From positions 4,023,501 to 4,087,500 of the forward strand of contig NZ_CP013023.1 in NCBI RefSeq assembly GCF_001421015.2: a stretch of DNA of 64,000 nucleotides. Direction: 5' to 3'. Every line of letters begins with the position of its first letter. Within the stretch, counting starts at the first letter, position 1. Made by a program: the position numbers and the translations under genes. Shown here piece by piece: positions 1 through 9,163 of the stretch. This DNA is from Paenibacillus bovis. GTDB taxonomy: Bacteria; Bacillota; Bacilli; Paenibacillales; Paenibacillaceae. Below the pieces are notes generated by a model, which saw nothing but the letters and a program-made list of their open reading frames with translations, searched no databases and was not told where the DNA came from.

Positions 1-164
1 CTCCTGTCATGGTTGCAGCTAATTTCTATTTTAACCATTGTTTATATTTTATTCGTAATAATAACTATTATATACCAAAACCAAAGCAATGCCGAGTTCT
101 GGAGGCACTATTTTTTGTCAATCTATTTGATTCTAAAGGTGATTCTGATTTCATGCAACCCGGT

Positions 165-202
165 AAGCAAAATAAAAACCGGAGCTGCAGGGCAGGCTCC
201 GG
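165..202 (-). terminator. Rho-independent terminator of the stalk-domain gene
   Basis: A 7-bp perfect GC-rich stem (arms 179-185 and 196-202, 10-nt loop) is followed on the minus strand by TTTTTATTTT. It lies about 75 bp beyond the stop of the secreted protein gene and fits as its transcription terminator. Nothing gene-like is seen between 1 and 164. Confidence 0.75.
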
Positions 203-277
203 TCGTAGTACAGGACAGCTATACGGCTGCCTTTTCATTTCGGTGGAACAATTATAAAAATGAGTGCATTTTACAGA

Positions 278-2512
278 TTACTGCTTTTTGGCCGGCAGCT
301 GATTGAACAGCAGGTTAACCGGCAGATTGCTGCCCGGTGCTGCTGTGAACCAGATCTCTACGGATTCTGTATCCAGTGCGCCGGTACGATAGATAACTAC
401 ATTATCGTTGGCAGAAGTAGCTGCACCGTTGTTTTTGATTGGTGTGCTAACACCATTCACGAAGATATAACCAGAGTAACGACCACCACGCGCATTAAAG
501 GAAATCAGCGTGTTTGGTGCTACCATATCCAGTTTGATTTTGTACAGTACACCAAAGTTACCAGCATTGGATGCTTCGGTCATGGACATTGGATCTGTAC
601 CTGTCAGGTTTGGATCACTGTTGTTGTCACCGAGTGGAATACGTACATTGGAATTACCGATCAGACCAGGTACATGCATAATGCGTGTTGCATTGTCATA
701 CGTACCACGGTTGTGGATACCGTCGCGATCCAGTTTAGGCAGAGTAGCCATGGAAGCGATCGGATCTGCATTTTCATCAACCATCATTACTGTATATTGA
801 ACAGTAGCATCACTCACCAGATCACCATACAGAGAGATAACATTGTCCGGTTTGATCGTTGTTGCATTCAGTTGATTGAAAATGATCTGACTTTGTCCCG
901 GTTGGATAACTACAGTCTGTGCATCTGTACCGGATTGCAGAGATTTGTAATAACGATCGATAGAAACTTTACCTGCTGCAGTAGCATAAACGTTAGGACC
1001 ACCAAAACCTACATCCTGAATATTCAGTGTTGCAGGTGTTGCATTGGTATTGGTTGCAATAACGTACATCTTAACGCGTTTGCCGGTTTCATTAACATGG
1101 TGAACCATAATACGTGTTGGTCCGCTTGCATTTTCCTGGTACACAATACCTTCGGACAATGTTCTTTCCGGGCTGTTACTGCGGATCAGGCGTACCGGCT
1201 CCGAAGTTACTTCAGAAGTCATTGTCTGCCATGTTGGGATCTCGGCACCATTGATATTGAAAGAATCACCGATAGGTGTGAACAGCGGATAGAACTGCTC
1301 TGCTGTATACAATGTATCATTGGTAATATTGATTGTTTTGCTGTACGTGCCTGTCGCACCATGCTTATCGGTGACAGTCAGTGTAATTGTCTGTGGTCCC
1401 GGTGTGAAGAATGCCAGTTCTTTGTTGACCCATTGTGTTTTACCGGCATCAATAGCATTTTCATCATCTGTACTCATATCGGTATAGTTGATAACTTCAC
1501 CCATACGGTAGGATTCACTGTTGGTTGTGAACATCGCTACCGGCGGCTGATTGGGAGGCAGTACATTGATTGTTACCGTATATGGATCGCTCCATTGTCC
1601 GGCAGAATCCATGATCTGGTACGTTACGACATGAGAACCGGCTTCAGCGAAAATATCTTCGCGTCCTGTCCAGCGCTCATCCGCAACCGGGCCACCATCA
1701 GGTGTTTTGGTTTTGGTTGTATACTGTACGGTCGTTTGCGTAGCATAGATAGCTGTAGGTGACACGGTAAAGGAAGCCGTAGGTTTTACCTGCAGATCCA
1801 TGATTACCATTTTGCCTTGAACCGTATATGGAATATTCAGTGCAGCCGTGATGGACGTCAGCGGTACCATGAATACACTTTTCTGTTGGTAAGAAGGGCC
1901 TTTCATCAGTGTACGTACACCATCTACTGTGTAATACTTACTGTCTGTTGTGAAACGCAGTTCTTTACCGTCTTTTTTCATGACGGTTTCTTTGGTCTTG
2001 GAATCATATGTAAGCGTCAGTCCAACACGCTCTACCAGTGCACGCACAGATACATAGGATACTCCATTTTTAACCGTCATCGGTTGGTTGGAATAATACA
2101 ATTTACCATCACGGTAAATCTGATTGGAATTCATCATGAAAATCAGTTTGTTCGGTCCTGCAGAGTATACATCTGTTACTACGGATGGCTGGCTTGTAGT
2201 GGGCTCAGCAGGTGTAGTAGGTGCAGTTGGTGTTGGTGTAGCAGGTACAGCCGGTGTAGTCGCTGGATCTGCAGGTGACGTCGTATCTTCTGTAGTTCCG
2301 TCGTCTGCGCCTGTCTGATCATCTGTCCCGGTTGTATCTGTTGCAGGATTGATGGATGGAACCGTATAGGTATTTGGGGCATTATCATATACGTCCTGTA
2401 CAATACCCGTGTCTGTATCACCTTCTGCTGCAAATGCCTGACTGGCAGGATATGCTGCAACGATCTGTGTAGAGGCGAGAACAGCCACTAGAAAACTCTT
2501 CTTGAATTTCAT
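278..2512 (-). CDS. Secreted protein with copper-amine-oxidase-like stalk domain and PKD-like repeats
   Basis: 744 aa. Residues 1-28 form a signal peptide (KK start, hydrophobic core, cut after AFA). Residues ~30-115 are a Thr/Pro/Ala/Asp-rich linker typical of wall-spanning regions. Residues ~125-235 match the copper amine oxidase N-terminal-like stalk domain: an IYRDGKLYYSNQPM start, a VSVRALVE motif and a VPLTSI motif. This fold is a dimerising or wall-binding module in Paenibacillus secreted proteins and has no oxidase activity by itself. Residues ~245-400 contain two PKD-like beta-sandwich segments (NQPPVAMFTT). The C-terminal ~320 residues are beta-rich and unrecognised. The ATG start has an AAGAAGGAG site 6-7 nt upstream. 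It is monocistronic and ends in a terminator. The function is probably cell-surface or extracellular; substrate unknown. Confidence 0.8.
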   Translation of the reverse strand: MKFKKSFLVAVLASTQIVAAYPASQAFAAEGDTDTGIVQDVYDNAPNTYTVPSINPATDTTGTDDQTGADDGTTEDTTSPADPATTPAVPATPTPTAPTTPAEPTTSQPSVVTDVYSAGPNKLIFMMNSNQIYRDGKLYYSNQPMTVKNGVSYVSVRALVERVGLTLTYDSKTKETVMKKDGKELRFTTDSKYYTVDGVRTLMKGPSYQQKSVFMVPLTSITAALNIPYTVQGKMVIMDLQVKPTASFTVSPTAIYATQTTVQYTTKTKTPDGGPVADERWTGREDIFAEAGSHVVTYQIMDSAGQWSDPYTVTINVLPPNQPPVAMFTTNSESYRMGEVINYTDMSTDDENAIDAGKTQWVNKELAFFTPGPQTITLTVTDKHGATGTYSKTINITNDTLYTAEQFYPLFTPIGDSFNINGAEIPTWQTMTSEVTSEPVRLIRSNSPERTLSEGIVYQENASGPTRIMVHHVNETGKRVKMYVIATNTNATPATLNIQDVGFGGPNVYATAAGKVSIDRYYKSLQSGTDAQTVVIQPGQSQIIFNQLNATTIKPDNVISLYGDLVSDATVQYTVMMVDENADPIASMATLPKLDRDGIHNRGTYDNATRIMHVPGLIGNSNVRIPLGDNNSDPNLTGTDPMSMTEASNAGNFGVLYKIKLDMVAPNTLISFNARGGRYSGYIFVNGVSTPIKNNGAATSANDNVVIYRTGALDTESVEIWFTAAPGSNLPVNLLFNQLPAKKQ

Positions 2513-2689
2513 TATTCGACTCCTTCTTGTAGCAATCTACTGTAATTTAAATGTCAAAAAACAGAATCCCCCCGAAATGACACATTATTAAGACGCAGTA
2601 CTTTTCAAAAAGTTTCTCTGTTCTTAAGGAAAGCTTGCTGCTTTTTTTGTCATTCACATTTTAGACACAAATGGACTGACAGCTGCGAC

Positions 2690-2729
2690 AGGTATTAGTC
2701 AAAATGGATGGGAATGTATATCCCCATCC
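2690..2729 (-). terminator. Possible weak terminator after nagZ
   Basis: A 7-bp stem (2706-2712 with 2723-2729) is followed on the minus strand by ATTTTGAC, a poor U-tract. It lies about 40 bp past the nagZ stop. The rest of 2513-2766 shows only AT-rich sequence that may hold the promoter of the secreted-protein gene. Confidence 0.35.
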
Positions 2730-2766
2730 AGCTGCATTTCTTTGAAAAAGAAATAGAAAGGAACCT

Positions 2767-4389
2767 TTATATTTCAGCAAGATAATATGGATTCAGGCTG
2801 ACAGGTAGTTTACCAGTAGGCGTCTGATTGCCTGTCAAAACAGCTGCCAGCGCTTCAATCGCATATTTACGATTCTCATAGCAGCATATATACGTATCCA
2901 CTTCTGGCAGATGATTGATGTCATACGGATTACGTACAGATATTACGATAAGCGGAGTATCCGGCAGCGCTGCAAGAGCGGCAGTCAGTCTGGCCTGCCC
3001 TGCCGGAAGTTCGCCGGCTGATGTATACGTCGCCATCAGGATAAAATCTGCTGTCTGCGCACGCTGCATAACCTGCGCAATCTGTGAATCTTCCACTTCT
3101 GCATCTATAATCATCTCGTCTGTCATAACATGATAGGAACGAAGTGCCTCACTCAGACTGGCATAGTGACCGGCTGGCTCATCCACTTCGGTCTCGCGGG
3201 TAACCTGCGGCCAAATAACCAGTCCCTGCTGTTCGGTTGGCAGCGGCAGCTGACCATTATCTTTTACAACGGTGATACTGCGCAATGCTGCTTCACGAAG
3301 TACATTTTCGGATTCTGTGGTATGCAGGCGGAATGTATGATCGTCTTGTTCCGAAATCAGTCGGTTCATTTCCCTTCTGGCTTTTAGCGATAAAATACGC
3401 TGAACCGACTCATCAATACGCGCTTCGGTCAATCTGCCTTCATCTACAGCTGTACGAACCGCTTGGATAGCAGCCACCTGATCGGACATCGTATGACTGA
3501 CCAGCAGCAAATCAGCACCTGCCTGCAGCGATCGTACTGCTGCTTCCGGAATAGGAAAGTGCTTGGCAATAGCATGCATTTCCAGACAGTCCGTAATGAT
3601 CAATCCCTGAAATCCCATCTTCTCCCGCAGCAGACCGGTTAATACTGCCGCAGATAGCGTTGCCGGAATCTGTTCCGTCTCAAATGCCGGAAATATTACA
3701 TGAGCAGACATAATCAAATCTACGCCAACGTCGATAGCACGCTGAAAAGGAAGTAATTCTACATTCTCCAATCTGTTTCTGCCATGAGGCACAGAAGCCA
3801 GCCCATAATGGGAATCTACATCCGTATCTCCATGTCCGGGAAAATGTTTGGCTGTTGCAGCGACCTGTTCCGCCTGCATAGCCATGATCGCTGCAGCTCC
3901 ATGCTCGGCTACTTTGCCCGGCTTTTCGGAATAGGATCTTACCCCGATTACCGGATTACGGGGATTGTTATTCACATCGATACAGGGAGCCAGGTTGAGA
4001 TTAATCCCCAGCGTACGAAGCTCTCGTGCACTGATAGCAGCCACCTGACCTGTTAGTTTTGGATCGTCTGCTGCACCAAGCGACATATTGCCCGGAATCA
4101 GACTAAGTTCTTCCCGATCAATCCGGCTAACCATGCCACCTTCCTGATCAATCGAAATTAATAAAGGAGGCAGACCTTGACGAATGGCTATCTGCTGAAG
4201 ACTAGCTGATAATTCTTGAATTTGCTGCGGTGTCCCTATATTGCGGCGGAAATAGATGACTCCGCCCATCGCATACTGCTCAATCAATATTGTCACTTGC
4301 TCATCCGGCACAATATCATGAAATCCGCCTATAAATAACTGTCCGATTTTCTGGTCAAGCGTCAGATCCGATAACTGAATCCTATTCAT
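2767..4389 (-). CDS. nagZ: Beta-N-acetylhexosaminidase, glycoside hydrolase family 3
   Basis: 540 aa. It releases N-acetylglucosamine from muropeptides during cell-wall recycling. The GH3 N-terminal TIM barrel spans ~1-340, with the NagZ hallmark KHFPGHGDTDVDSH near residue 183, whose His/Asp pair is the acid-base dyad of the Bacillus subtilis enzyme. The IITDCLEMHAI strand near residue 265 holds the aspartate nucleophile. A C-terminal GH3 Rossmann-like domain fills ~380-540, as in Bacillus NagZ and unlike the single-domain Gram-negative enzymes. No signal peptide is visible, so it is probably cytoplasmic; the B. subtilis homologue is exported. The ATG is preceded by GGGAGG. It appears monocistronic, with its own promoter between 4390 and the upstream terminator. 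Confidence 0.9.
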   Translation of the reverse strand: MNRIQLSDLTLDQKIGQLFIGGFHDIVPDEQVTILIEQYAMGGVIYFRRNIGTPQQIQELSASLQQIAIRQGLPPLLISIDQEGGMVSRIDREELSLIPGNMSLGAADDPKLTGQVAAISARELRTLGINLNLAPCIDVNNNPRNPVIGVRSYSEKPGKVAEHGAAAIMAMQAEQVAATAKHFPGHGDTDVDSHYGLASVPHGRNRLENVELLPFQRAIDVGVDLIMSAHVIFPAFETEQIPATLSAAVLTGLLREKMGFQGLIITDCLEMHAIAKHFPIPEAAVRSLQAGADLLLVSHTMSDQVAAIQAVRTAVDEGRLTEARIDESVQRILSLKARREMNRLISEQDDHTFRLHTTESENVLREAALRSITVVKDNGQLPLPTEQQGLVIWPQVTRETEVDEPAGHYASLSEALRSYHVMTDEMIIDAEVEDSQIAQVMQRAQTADFILMATYTSAGELPAGQARLTAALAALPDTPLIVISVRNPYDINHLPEVDTYICCYENRKYAIEALAAVLTGNQTPTGKLPVSLNPYYLAEI

Positions 4390-4526
4390 GTATATCCTCC
4401 CTGTATCATGGACTGGTTATGCCTCTTCAGTATACGAGCAAGCTCATGTGACAACAAGAACATGTCTTCCTGCTGATTAGACTAAATAATCACCTTCCCT
4501 ATTACCGCAATACTAGCAACAAACAG

Positions 4527-4561
4527 GAAAAAGCCTCTCTATCCCAAAGGACAGAAAGGCT
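4527..4561 (-). terminator. Terminator of pflBA transcription unit
   Basis: A 13-bp stem with G-U pairs (4532-4544 with 4549-4561) is followed on the minus strand by TTTTTCCTG. It lies 160 bp downstream of pflA. The remainder of 4390-4721 contains no supportable gene. Confidence 0.75.
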
Positions 4562-4721
4562 GATTCCGGCACATGTCTGTTGTGATTCCCATCCTGCATC
4601 CCCCCGAATGCATTCCGACCCAATCATCTGCAGCCCATATTTCATTTTGCATATCGATCCTGCAGCAGCATGTACATTAACCTGTATCTTGTGCGTATAT
4701 TGGAGCACTTATACGTATAAG

Positions 4722-5465
4722 TTATACGCAGGTCGCCTGGCGGCGTCCTTGTTCGATCAGGCGATAGGCACGTTCTACTTCTTCGTCAGTCGGAGAAGGC
4801 ACGCCATCCAGCGGATAGATGCGGCCCAGCGACTGCCATTTGTAAATGCCCATCTGGTGATAAGGAAGGATTTCGAATTTTTCTACACCTTTGAGAGTGC
4901 CGATAAATTCACCCAATGCAATCAGATCTTCTTCAGCATCGTGAATGCCGGGTACAAACACATGGCGTATCCACATTTTGCGCTCATGATCCGATAACCA
5001 CTGTGCCAGTTTCAGCGTGCGCTCATTGGATACTCCGGTGAGCTTTTTGTGTTTTTCGTTATTAATATGCTTCAGATCCAGCATAACCAGATCAGTCACT
5101 TCCAGCAGTTCATGAATCTTTTCCCCATCATTGTATCCGTTACTATCCAGGGTAGTATGCAGATTCCAGCGTTCTTTTACCGCTTTGAACAATGCTTTGA
5201 CAAAAGGAGCCTGAAGAGTCGGTTCGCCGCCCGATACGGTAAGTCCACCGCCGGAGCTGCGGTAGTAATTCAGGTAAGGCTCAATCTCAGCCAGCACTTC
5301 TTCCAGCTGCATCACCTTGCCTCCGTCCAGATTCCAGGTATCGGGATTATGACAATACTGGCATTGCATCAGACACCCCTGCATAAATAATACGAAACGA
5401 ATACCTGGACCATCGACAGTACCGAATGTTTCCAGCGAGTGAACACGGCCTGTTACCATGATCAT
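4722..5465 (-). CDS. pflA: Pyruvate formate-lyase activating enzyme (radical SAM)
   Basis: 247 aa, the usual PflA length. It uses S-adenosylmethionine and a [4Fe-4S] cluster to place the glycyl radical on PflB under anoxic conditions. The radical-SAM motif CX3CX2C is visible (CLMQCQYC, residues ~31-38), followed by HNPDTW. The GGE-type SAM-binding segment SGGEPTLQ is near residue 79. It lies downstream of pflB in the same orientation, separated by a 314-bp gap that holds a large hairpin, so the two may be one transcript with a processing or attenuation element between them. Start choice is ambiguous: the first ATG (5465) sits only 4-5 nt from AAGGGG, while an in-frame ATG two codons on (5459) has better spacing. 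Confidence 0.95.
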   Translation of the reverse strand: MIMVTGRVHSLETFGTVDGPGIRFVLFMQGCLMQCQYCHNPDTWNLDGGKVMQLEEVLAEIEPYLNYYRSSGGGLTVSGGEPTLQAPFVKALFKAVKERWNLHTTLDSNGYNDGEKIHELLEVTDLVMLDLKHINNEKHKKLTGVSNERTLKLAQWLSDHERKMWIRHVFVPGIHDAEEDLIALGEFIGTLKGVEKFEILPYHQMGIYKWQSLGRIYPLDGVPSPTDEEVERAYRLIEQGRRQATCV

Positions 5466-5532
5466 TCAGCCCCTTTCCTTGTGGTGTGATTTGCCACTGC
5501 TGCTTCAGATAGAAATTAGCGGGATTTTTAGA

Positions 5533-5672
5533 GTGACACCGCTTCGAGTAAATGGATTGCTCTTCTGCCGCTTGTTGTGGCAGGATATCTGGAATGACTG
5601 CTGAAGCAGTCGATATCCTGGCACAAAGGCGGCGTCAGAGCAATTCCATTTACTCTCCGCTCAGTGTCGGGA
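5533..5672. repeat. Large nested palindrome in the pflB-pflA gap
   Basis: Successive complementary arms nest around 5603: 5546-5563/5637-5655 (18-19 nt, one bulge), 5567-5571/5629-5633, 5575-5579/5622-5626, 5581-5589/5612-5620 and 5596-5602/5605-5611. Together they form one hairpin of about 110 nt with a 2-nt loop. It fills most of the gap between the pflB stop and pflA. In the transcript it could protect the pflB 3' end or reduce pflA expression. No U-tract follows on either strand, so it is not a standard terminator. Confidence 0.7.
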
Positions 5673-5779
5673 GAAACACTAATTTCTAAAAGAATTGCAG
5701 TTGGCAAGCATTGGTGCGGTAATTTGAATATATTTTTTGGATGCTCTTTTGTACTTTTTATTGCATTTTGCACGTTCTA

Positions 5780-8047
5780 TTACATTGCGTTGTGGAATGT
5801 GCGGTTGATGACATCCAGCTGTTGTTCGCGTGTCAGTTTGATAAAGTTAACGGCATATCCGGATACGCGGATTGTCAGCTGTGGATAGTTTTCCGGGTGA
5901 TCCATCGCGTCGATCAGCTGCTCACGGTCAAAGACGTTGACGTTCAGGTGATGAGCGTCGCTGCCAAAGTAGCCGTCAAGCATAGCTACCAGATTGGATT
6001 TGCGGATTTCTTCTTCTTTGCCCAGTGCTTTTGGTACGATCGAGAAGGTATTGGAGATACCATCCAGGCTGTGTTCGTATGGTAGTTTGGCAACAGAGCT
6101 CAGGGATGCCAGGGCACCTTTTTTATCACGTCCGTGCATTGGGTTGGCACCAGGTGCGAATGGTTCGCCTGCTTTACGTCCATCTGGTGTAGTACCCGTT
6201 TTCTTACCGTATACGACGTTGGAAGTAATAGTGAGTACGGATTGAGTCGGTACAGCTTCACGATACGTTTTGTGCTGGCGAATCATGCCCATGAATGTCT
6301 CAACGAGTTCAACAGCAATCTGGTCGACACGATCATCATTGTTACCGTAGCAAGGGAATTCGCCTTCGATTTCAAAGTCGACTGCAATGCCTTGCTCGTT
6401 ACGAATTGGTTTGACTTTGGCATATTTGATAGCGCTCAGAGAATCGGCTGCTACTGATAGACCGGCAATACCACAAGCCATAGTGCGCAGAATATCACGG
6501 TCATGCAGTGCCATTTCGATACGTTCGTAGCTGTATTTGTCATGCATGTAGTGAATGATGTTCAGCGCATCCATGTATACTTTGGACAGCCATTGCATCA
6601 TTGGTTTGTAGCGTGCGATTACTTCATCGTAGTCCAGATATTCAGAAGTGATCGCCGGGAATTCTGGTCCTACCTGAGCACCGGATTTCTCGTCTTTACC
6701 ACCATTGATCGCATACAGCAGTGTTTTGGCCAGGTTGGCACGAGCACCGAAGAACTGCATTTGTTTACCGATACGCATTGCGGATACGCAGCAAGCAATA
6801 CCGTAGTCATCGCCATAGATCGGACGCATCAGATCATCATTTTCATACTGGATCGAGCTGGTCTCGATCGATACTTTGGCACAGTATTTTTTGAAGCCTT
6901 CCGGCAGTTTTTCGGACCAGAGGACAGTCAGGTTTGGTTCCGGTGCAGGTCCCAGATTGTATAGGGTGTGCAGGAAGCGGAAGCTGCTCTTCGTTACTCT
7001 TGTTGTTCCGTCAACCGCCATACCACCGATCGACTCGGTTACCCAAGTTGGGTCACCACTGAACAGATCATTGTAATCCGGAGTACGCAGGAATTTGACA
7101 ATACGCAGTTTCATTACGAAATGGTCAACCAGCTCCTGAGCTTGTTCTTCGTTCAGTGTACCTTCTTGCAGGTCACGCTGGATGTAAATATCCAGGAAAG
7201 AAGATACGCGTCCGAGAGACATTGCTGCACCGTTTTGTTCTTTGACGGCAGCCAGATAACCGAAGTACAGCCATTGGAAAGCTTCTTTGGCGTTTTGAGC
7301 CGGTTTGGAAATATCCATACCGTGAGCGGCTGCCATTTGTTTCAGTTCATTCAGTGCGCGGTACTGCTCGCTGATTTCTTCACGCAGGCGAATGGTTGCT
7401 TCATCCATGCCTTCGCCGATTGTTTGATCATGCTCTTGCTGTTTTTGTTTCATCAGGAAGTCTACGCCGTATAATGCTACCCGGCGATAGTCACCAATGA
7501 TACGACCGCGACCGTAAGCATCTGGCAGACCAGTTACGATACCGGATTTACGGGCTGCACGAATCTCTGCAGTATAAGCATCGAATACACCCTGGTTATG
7601 TGTTTTGCGGATATTGGTGAATGTATCGACGATCGATTGCGGAACTTCAAAGCCGTAAGCTTTACAAGCATCGATGACCATCCGAATACCACCGTAAGGT
7701 TGAATAGAGCGTTTGAACGGCTCGTCTGTTTGTACACCGACGATTTGTTCTTTTTCTTTGTCCAGATAACCAGGACCGTGGGATGTGATCGAACCCGGAG
7801 TATTTACATCAACGTCCCATACGCCGCCTCTTTCACGTTCTTCTTTGGAGAGTTGAGATACAATTTTCCATAGATCATTTGTATTTTGAGTAGGTCCTGC
7901 CAGGAATGATTCATTTCCAAGGTAAGGATTGATATTCTCATCAATAAAGTTTTTAGTATCAACATGGTTGGTCCATTTGCCTTTGTTAAAACCTCTCCAT
8001 GCATCCTGTTGTGATTGGTCCATTACATTTCTCTCGATTACCGACAT
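5780..8047 (-). CDS. pflB: Formate C-acetyltransferase (pyruvate formate-lyase)
   Basis: 755 aa from the chosen start. It converts pyruvate and CoA to acetyl-CoA and formate in anaerobic mixed-acid fermentation. The catalytic cysteine pair is in [12 protein letters not shown] (about residues 418-419) and the glycyl-radical loop RVSGYAVNF is near residue 728, 25-30 residues from the C-terminus as in all PFLs. I chose ATG 8047 ([11 protein letters not shown]) because GGAGGG lies 7 nt upstream; the longer reading from 8062 has its ATG fused to that ribosome-binding site. Upstream are two perfect Fnr boxes. The activase gene pflA lies just downstream. Confidence 0.97.
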   Translation of the reverse strand: MSVIERNVMDQSQQDAWRGFNKGKWTNHVDTKNFIDENINPYLGNESFLAGPTQNTNDLWKIVSQLSKEERERGGVWDVDVNTPGSITSHGPGYLDKEKEQIVGVQTDEPFKRSIQPYGGIRMVIDACKAYGFEVPQSIVDTFTNIRKTHNQGVFDAYTAEIRAARKSGIVTGLPDAYGRGRIIGDYRRVALYGVDFLMKQKQQEHDQTIGEGMDEATIRLREEISEQYRALNELKQMAAAHGMDISKPAQNAKEAFQWLYFGYLAAVKEQNGAAMSLGRVSSFLDIYIQRDLQEGTLNEEQAQELVDHFVMKLRIVKFLRTPDYNDLFSGDPTWVTESIGGMAVDGTTRVTKSSFRFLHTLYNLGPAPEPNLTVLWSEKLPEGFKKYCAKVSIETSSIQYENDDLMRPIYGDDYGIACCVSAMRIGKQMQFFGARANLAKTLLYAINGGKDEKSGAQVGPEFPAITSEYLDYDEVIARYKPMMQWLSKVYMDALNIIHYMHDKYSYERIEMALHDRDILRTMACGIAGLSVAADSLSAIKYAKVKPIRNEQGIAVDFEIEGEFPCYGNNDDRVDQIAVELVETFMGMIRQHKTYREAVPTQSVLTITSNVVYGKKTGTTPDGRKAGEPFAPGANPMHGRDKKGALASLSSVAKLPYEHSLDGISNTFSIVPKALGKEEEIRKSNLVAMLDGYFGSDAHHLNVNVFDREQLIDAMDHPENYPQLTIRVSGYAVNFIKLTREQQLDVINRTFHNAM

Positions 8048-8066
8048 TGATAATCCCTCCATAATT

Positions 8067-8082
8067 TGTGAATTTAATCACA
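8067..8082 (-). promoter_or_regulatory. Fnr/Crp-type box next to the pflB ribosome-binding site
   Basis: TGTGA-ATTTAA-TCACA is a perfect match to the B. subtilis Fnr consensus TGTGA-N6-TCACA, extended to a 20-bp palindrome (8065-8084). It lies only 20 bp upstream of the pflB ATG, downstream of the predicted start site, so it may act as a roadblock or serve a second promoter rather than classical activation. Confidence 0.7.
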
Positions 8083-8148
8083 AATGATATTGTGGCTGTA
8101 CCTTGACTAAACATTGGACCGGCTACTGTGTGCTCCGGCTATGTCTTT

Positions 8149-8191
8149 ATTATGACGGACAGACCTGTTTGAGTATGTGACATATATCACA
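8149..8191 (-). promoter_or_regulatory. Predicted Fnr-dependent pflB promoter
   Basis: A perfect Fnr box, TGTGA-CATATA-TCACA (8176-8191), lies upstream of a -10 element CATAAT (8149-8154 on the minus strand). If transcription starts near 8142, the box centre (8183.5) is at about -41, the class II activator position. A weaker half-matching site, TATGA-N6-TCACT, lies at about 8207-8222. Confidence 0.65.
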
Positions 8192-8559
8192 AATAAAGAG
8201 ACGAAATATGATTTTTATCACTTTCTGTCACTGGTACAGCACAATTTTAAATATATAACAGATTGATATGCTGCAGCTGAAGTTCTAGATTACAGAACAA
8301 CATTTTGTTGCCGACTCCAGCCAAGCAGCAGTACAGCGGGCAATGAAATAGAGATACAGTTGCTGCAAGTTTGAAGTGTTCAAAATGATACTACATCACT
8401 TTGAAGAAAATAAGCGATAAAGTTATGGCTGCGTCATTACTTTGGAAGAAACACTTTACAGATTTGTTCTGTGCAGAAATGTGGTTGAAACGCTACTGAT
8501 TCACTACTCATATAGCACTCATTCACCACTCCAGAAAGGAATAAGAGCTGCTCCTCCTG

Positions 8560-8611
8560 TTAAGCCTGGAGATTCTGAAGTGTTAGGGCAAAGGTGAATC
8601 TCCAGGCTTAA
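8560..8611. repeat. Perfect 16-bp inverted repeat
   Basis: Arms 8560-8575 (TTAAGCCTGGAGATTC) and 8596-8611 are exact reverse complements around a 20-nt loop. No U-tract follows on either strand. It is an intergenic hairpin of unknown role. Confidence 0.7.
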
Positions 8612-8810
8612 ATGTCGTCACTGCCCTTATTTCCTTTCTTCCGTTCCGTGCTTATTGCATCATTAGAAGGTGCACGGTGCGACATCATTCTATTTTACTT
8701 TCATCATGCTAAATTTCCATCTATCACCCCCTCTCTGGTATGGATTAATGAGTACAAAAATACCTATACCGCTGCACATGAATTGGACTATTCATAGACT
8801 AGACTACTCG

Positions 8811-8953
8811 CAGCGAAGGTAAGGCAATTCTCCTTCAAGCCGACATTTAAGAATGGATATGTACCGCTGTAAGCGGTGATTCAGACATATCCATTCTTAA
8901 CCGGAGGCCGGAAGGAGAATCCCTTGCCGGAGCGCTTGCTGCCTCCGCTCCCC
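8811..8953. repeat. Large nested palindrome between pflB and adhE
   Basis: Nested arms are an inner 8863-8868/8872-8877, a perfect 16-bp pair 8847-8862/8885-8900, and an outer 8828-8836/8911-8919, with looser complementarity extending to 8811 and 8953 (GCAGCG against CTTGCTGC). Its design resembles the pflB-pflA palindrome, and its outer GCAAGCG-type sequence resembles part of the 57.4-kb inverted repeat. It may be a member of a dispersed intergenic repeat family. Confidence 0.65.
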
Positions 8954-9027
8954 ATTAACCAGCCTCATCCATTCTTTTATTAATAAGCTCAAAAGTTGCA
9001 GTTGCAGCCCAATGATATGCGACTAAA

Positions 9028-9084
9028 CAAAATAATAAAAGAATTGCTTCCACCTGCTGCGTACAGCAGCTAAATGGAAGCAAT
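9028..9084 (-). terminator. adhE terminator
   Basis: A 10-bp stem (9043-9052 with 9075-9084) contains a further GCTGC/GCAGC inner stem. It is followed on the minus strand by TTCTTTTATTATTTT. It lies 80 bp past the adhE stop. Confidence 0.75.
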
Positions 9085-9163
9085 CCCGATTATCAATAAA
9101 CTACGTTATACAATTATATGAGGTTTGCTGCTATTTATGAGCGGCTTGCATCGATCTGTGGTC

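Larger units (their letters stand above)
8192..9027. other. Long gene-free spacer between pflB and adhE
   Basis: No coding region with a plausible ribosome-binding site is seen. The spacer holds a degenerate third Fnr-like site, AT-rich sequence to about 8540, and two strong palindromes annotated separately (8560-8611 and 8811-8953). The adhE terminator follows at 9028-9084. Confidence 0.6.

Noticed and set aside
260..1762. 500-codon plus-strand open frame
   Set aside because: It lies opposite the secreted stalk-domain gene, is Cys/Arg/Ile-rich with no domain sense, and lacks a ribosome-binding site. It is a shadow of the real gene.
4502..4708. 68-codon minus-strand frame after pflA
   Set aside because: It overlaps the pflBA terminator hairpin and has no ribosome-binding site.
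8612..8797. 61-codon plus-strand frame in the pflB-adhE gap
   Set aside because: No ribosome-binding site and it begins at the edge of an inverted repeat; no family resemblance.
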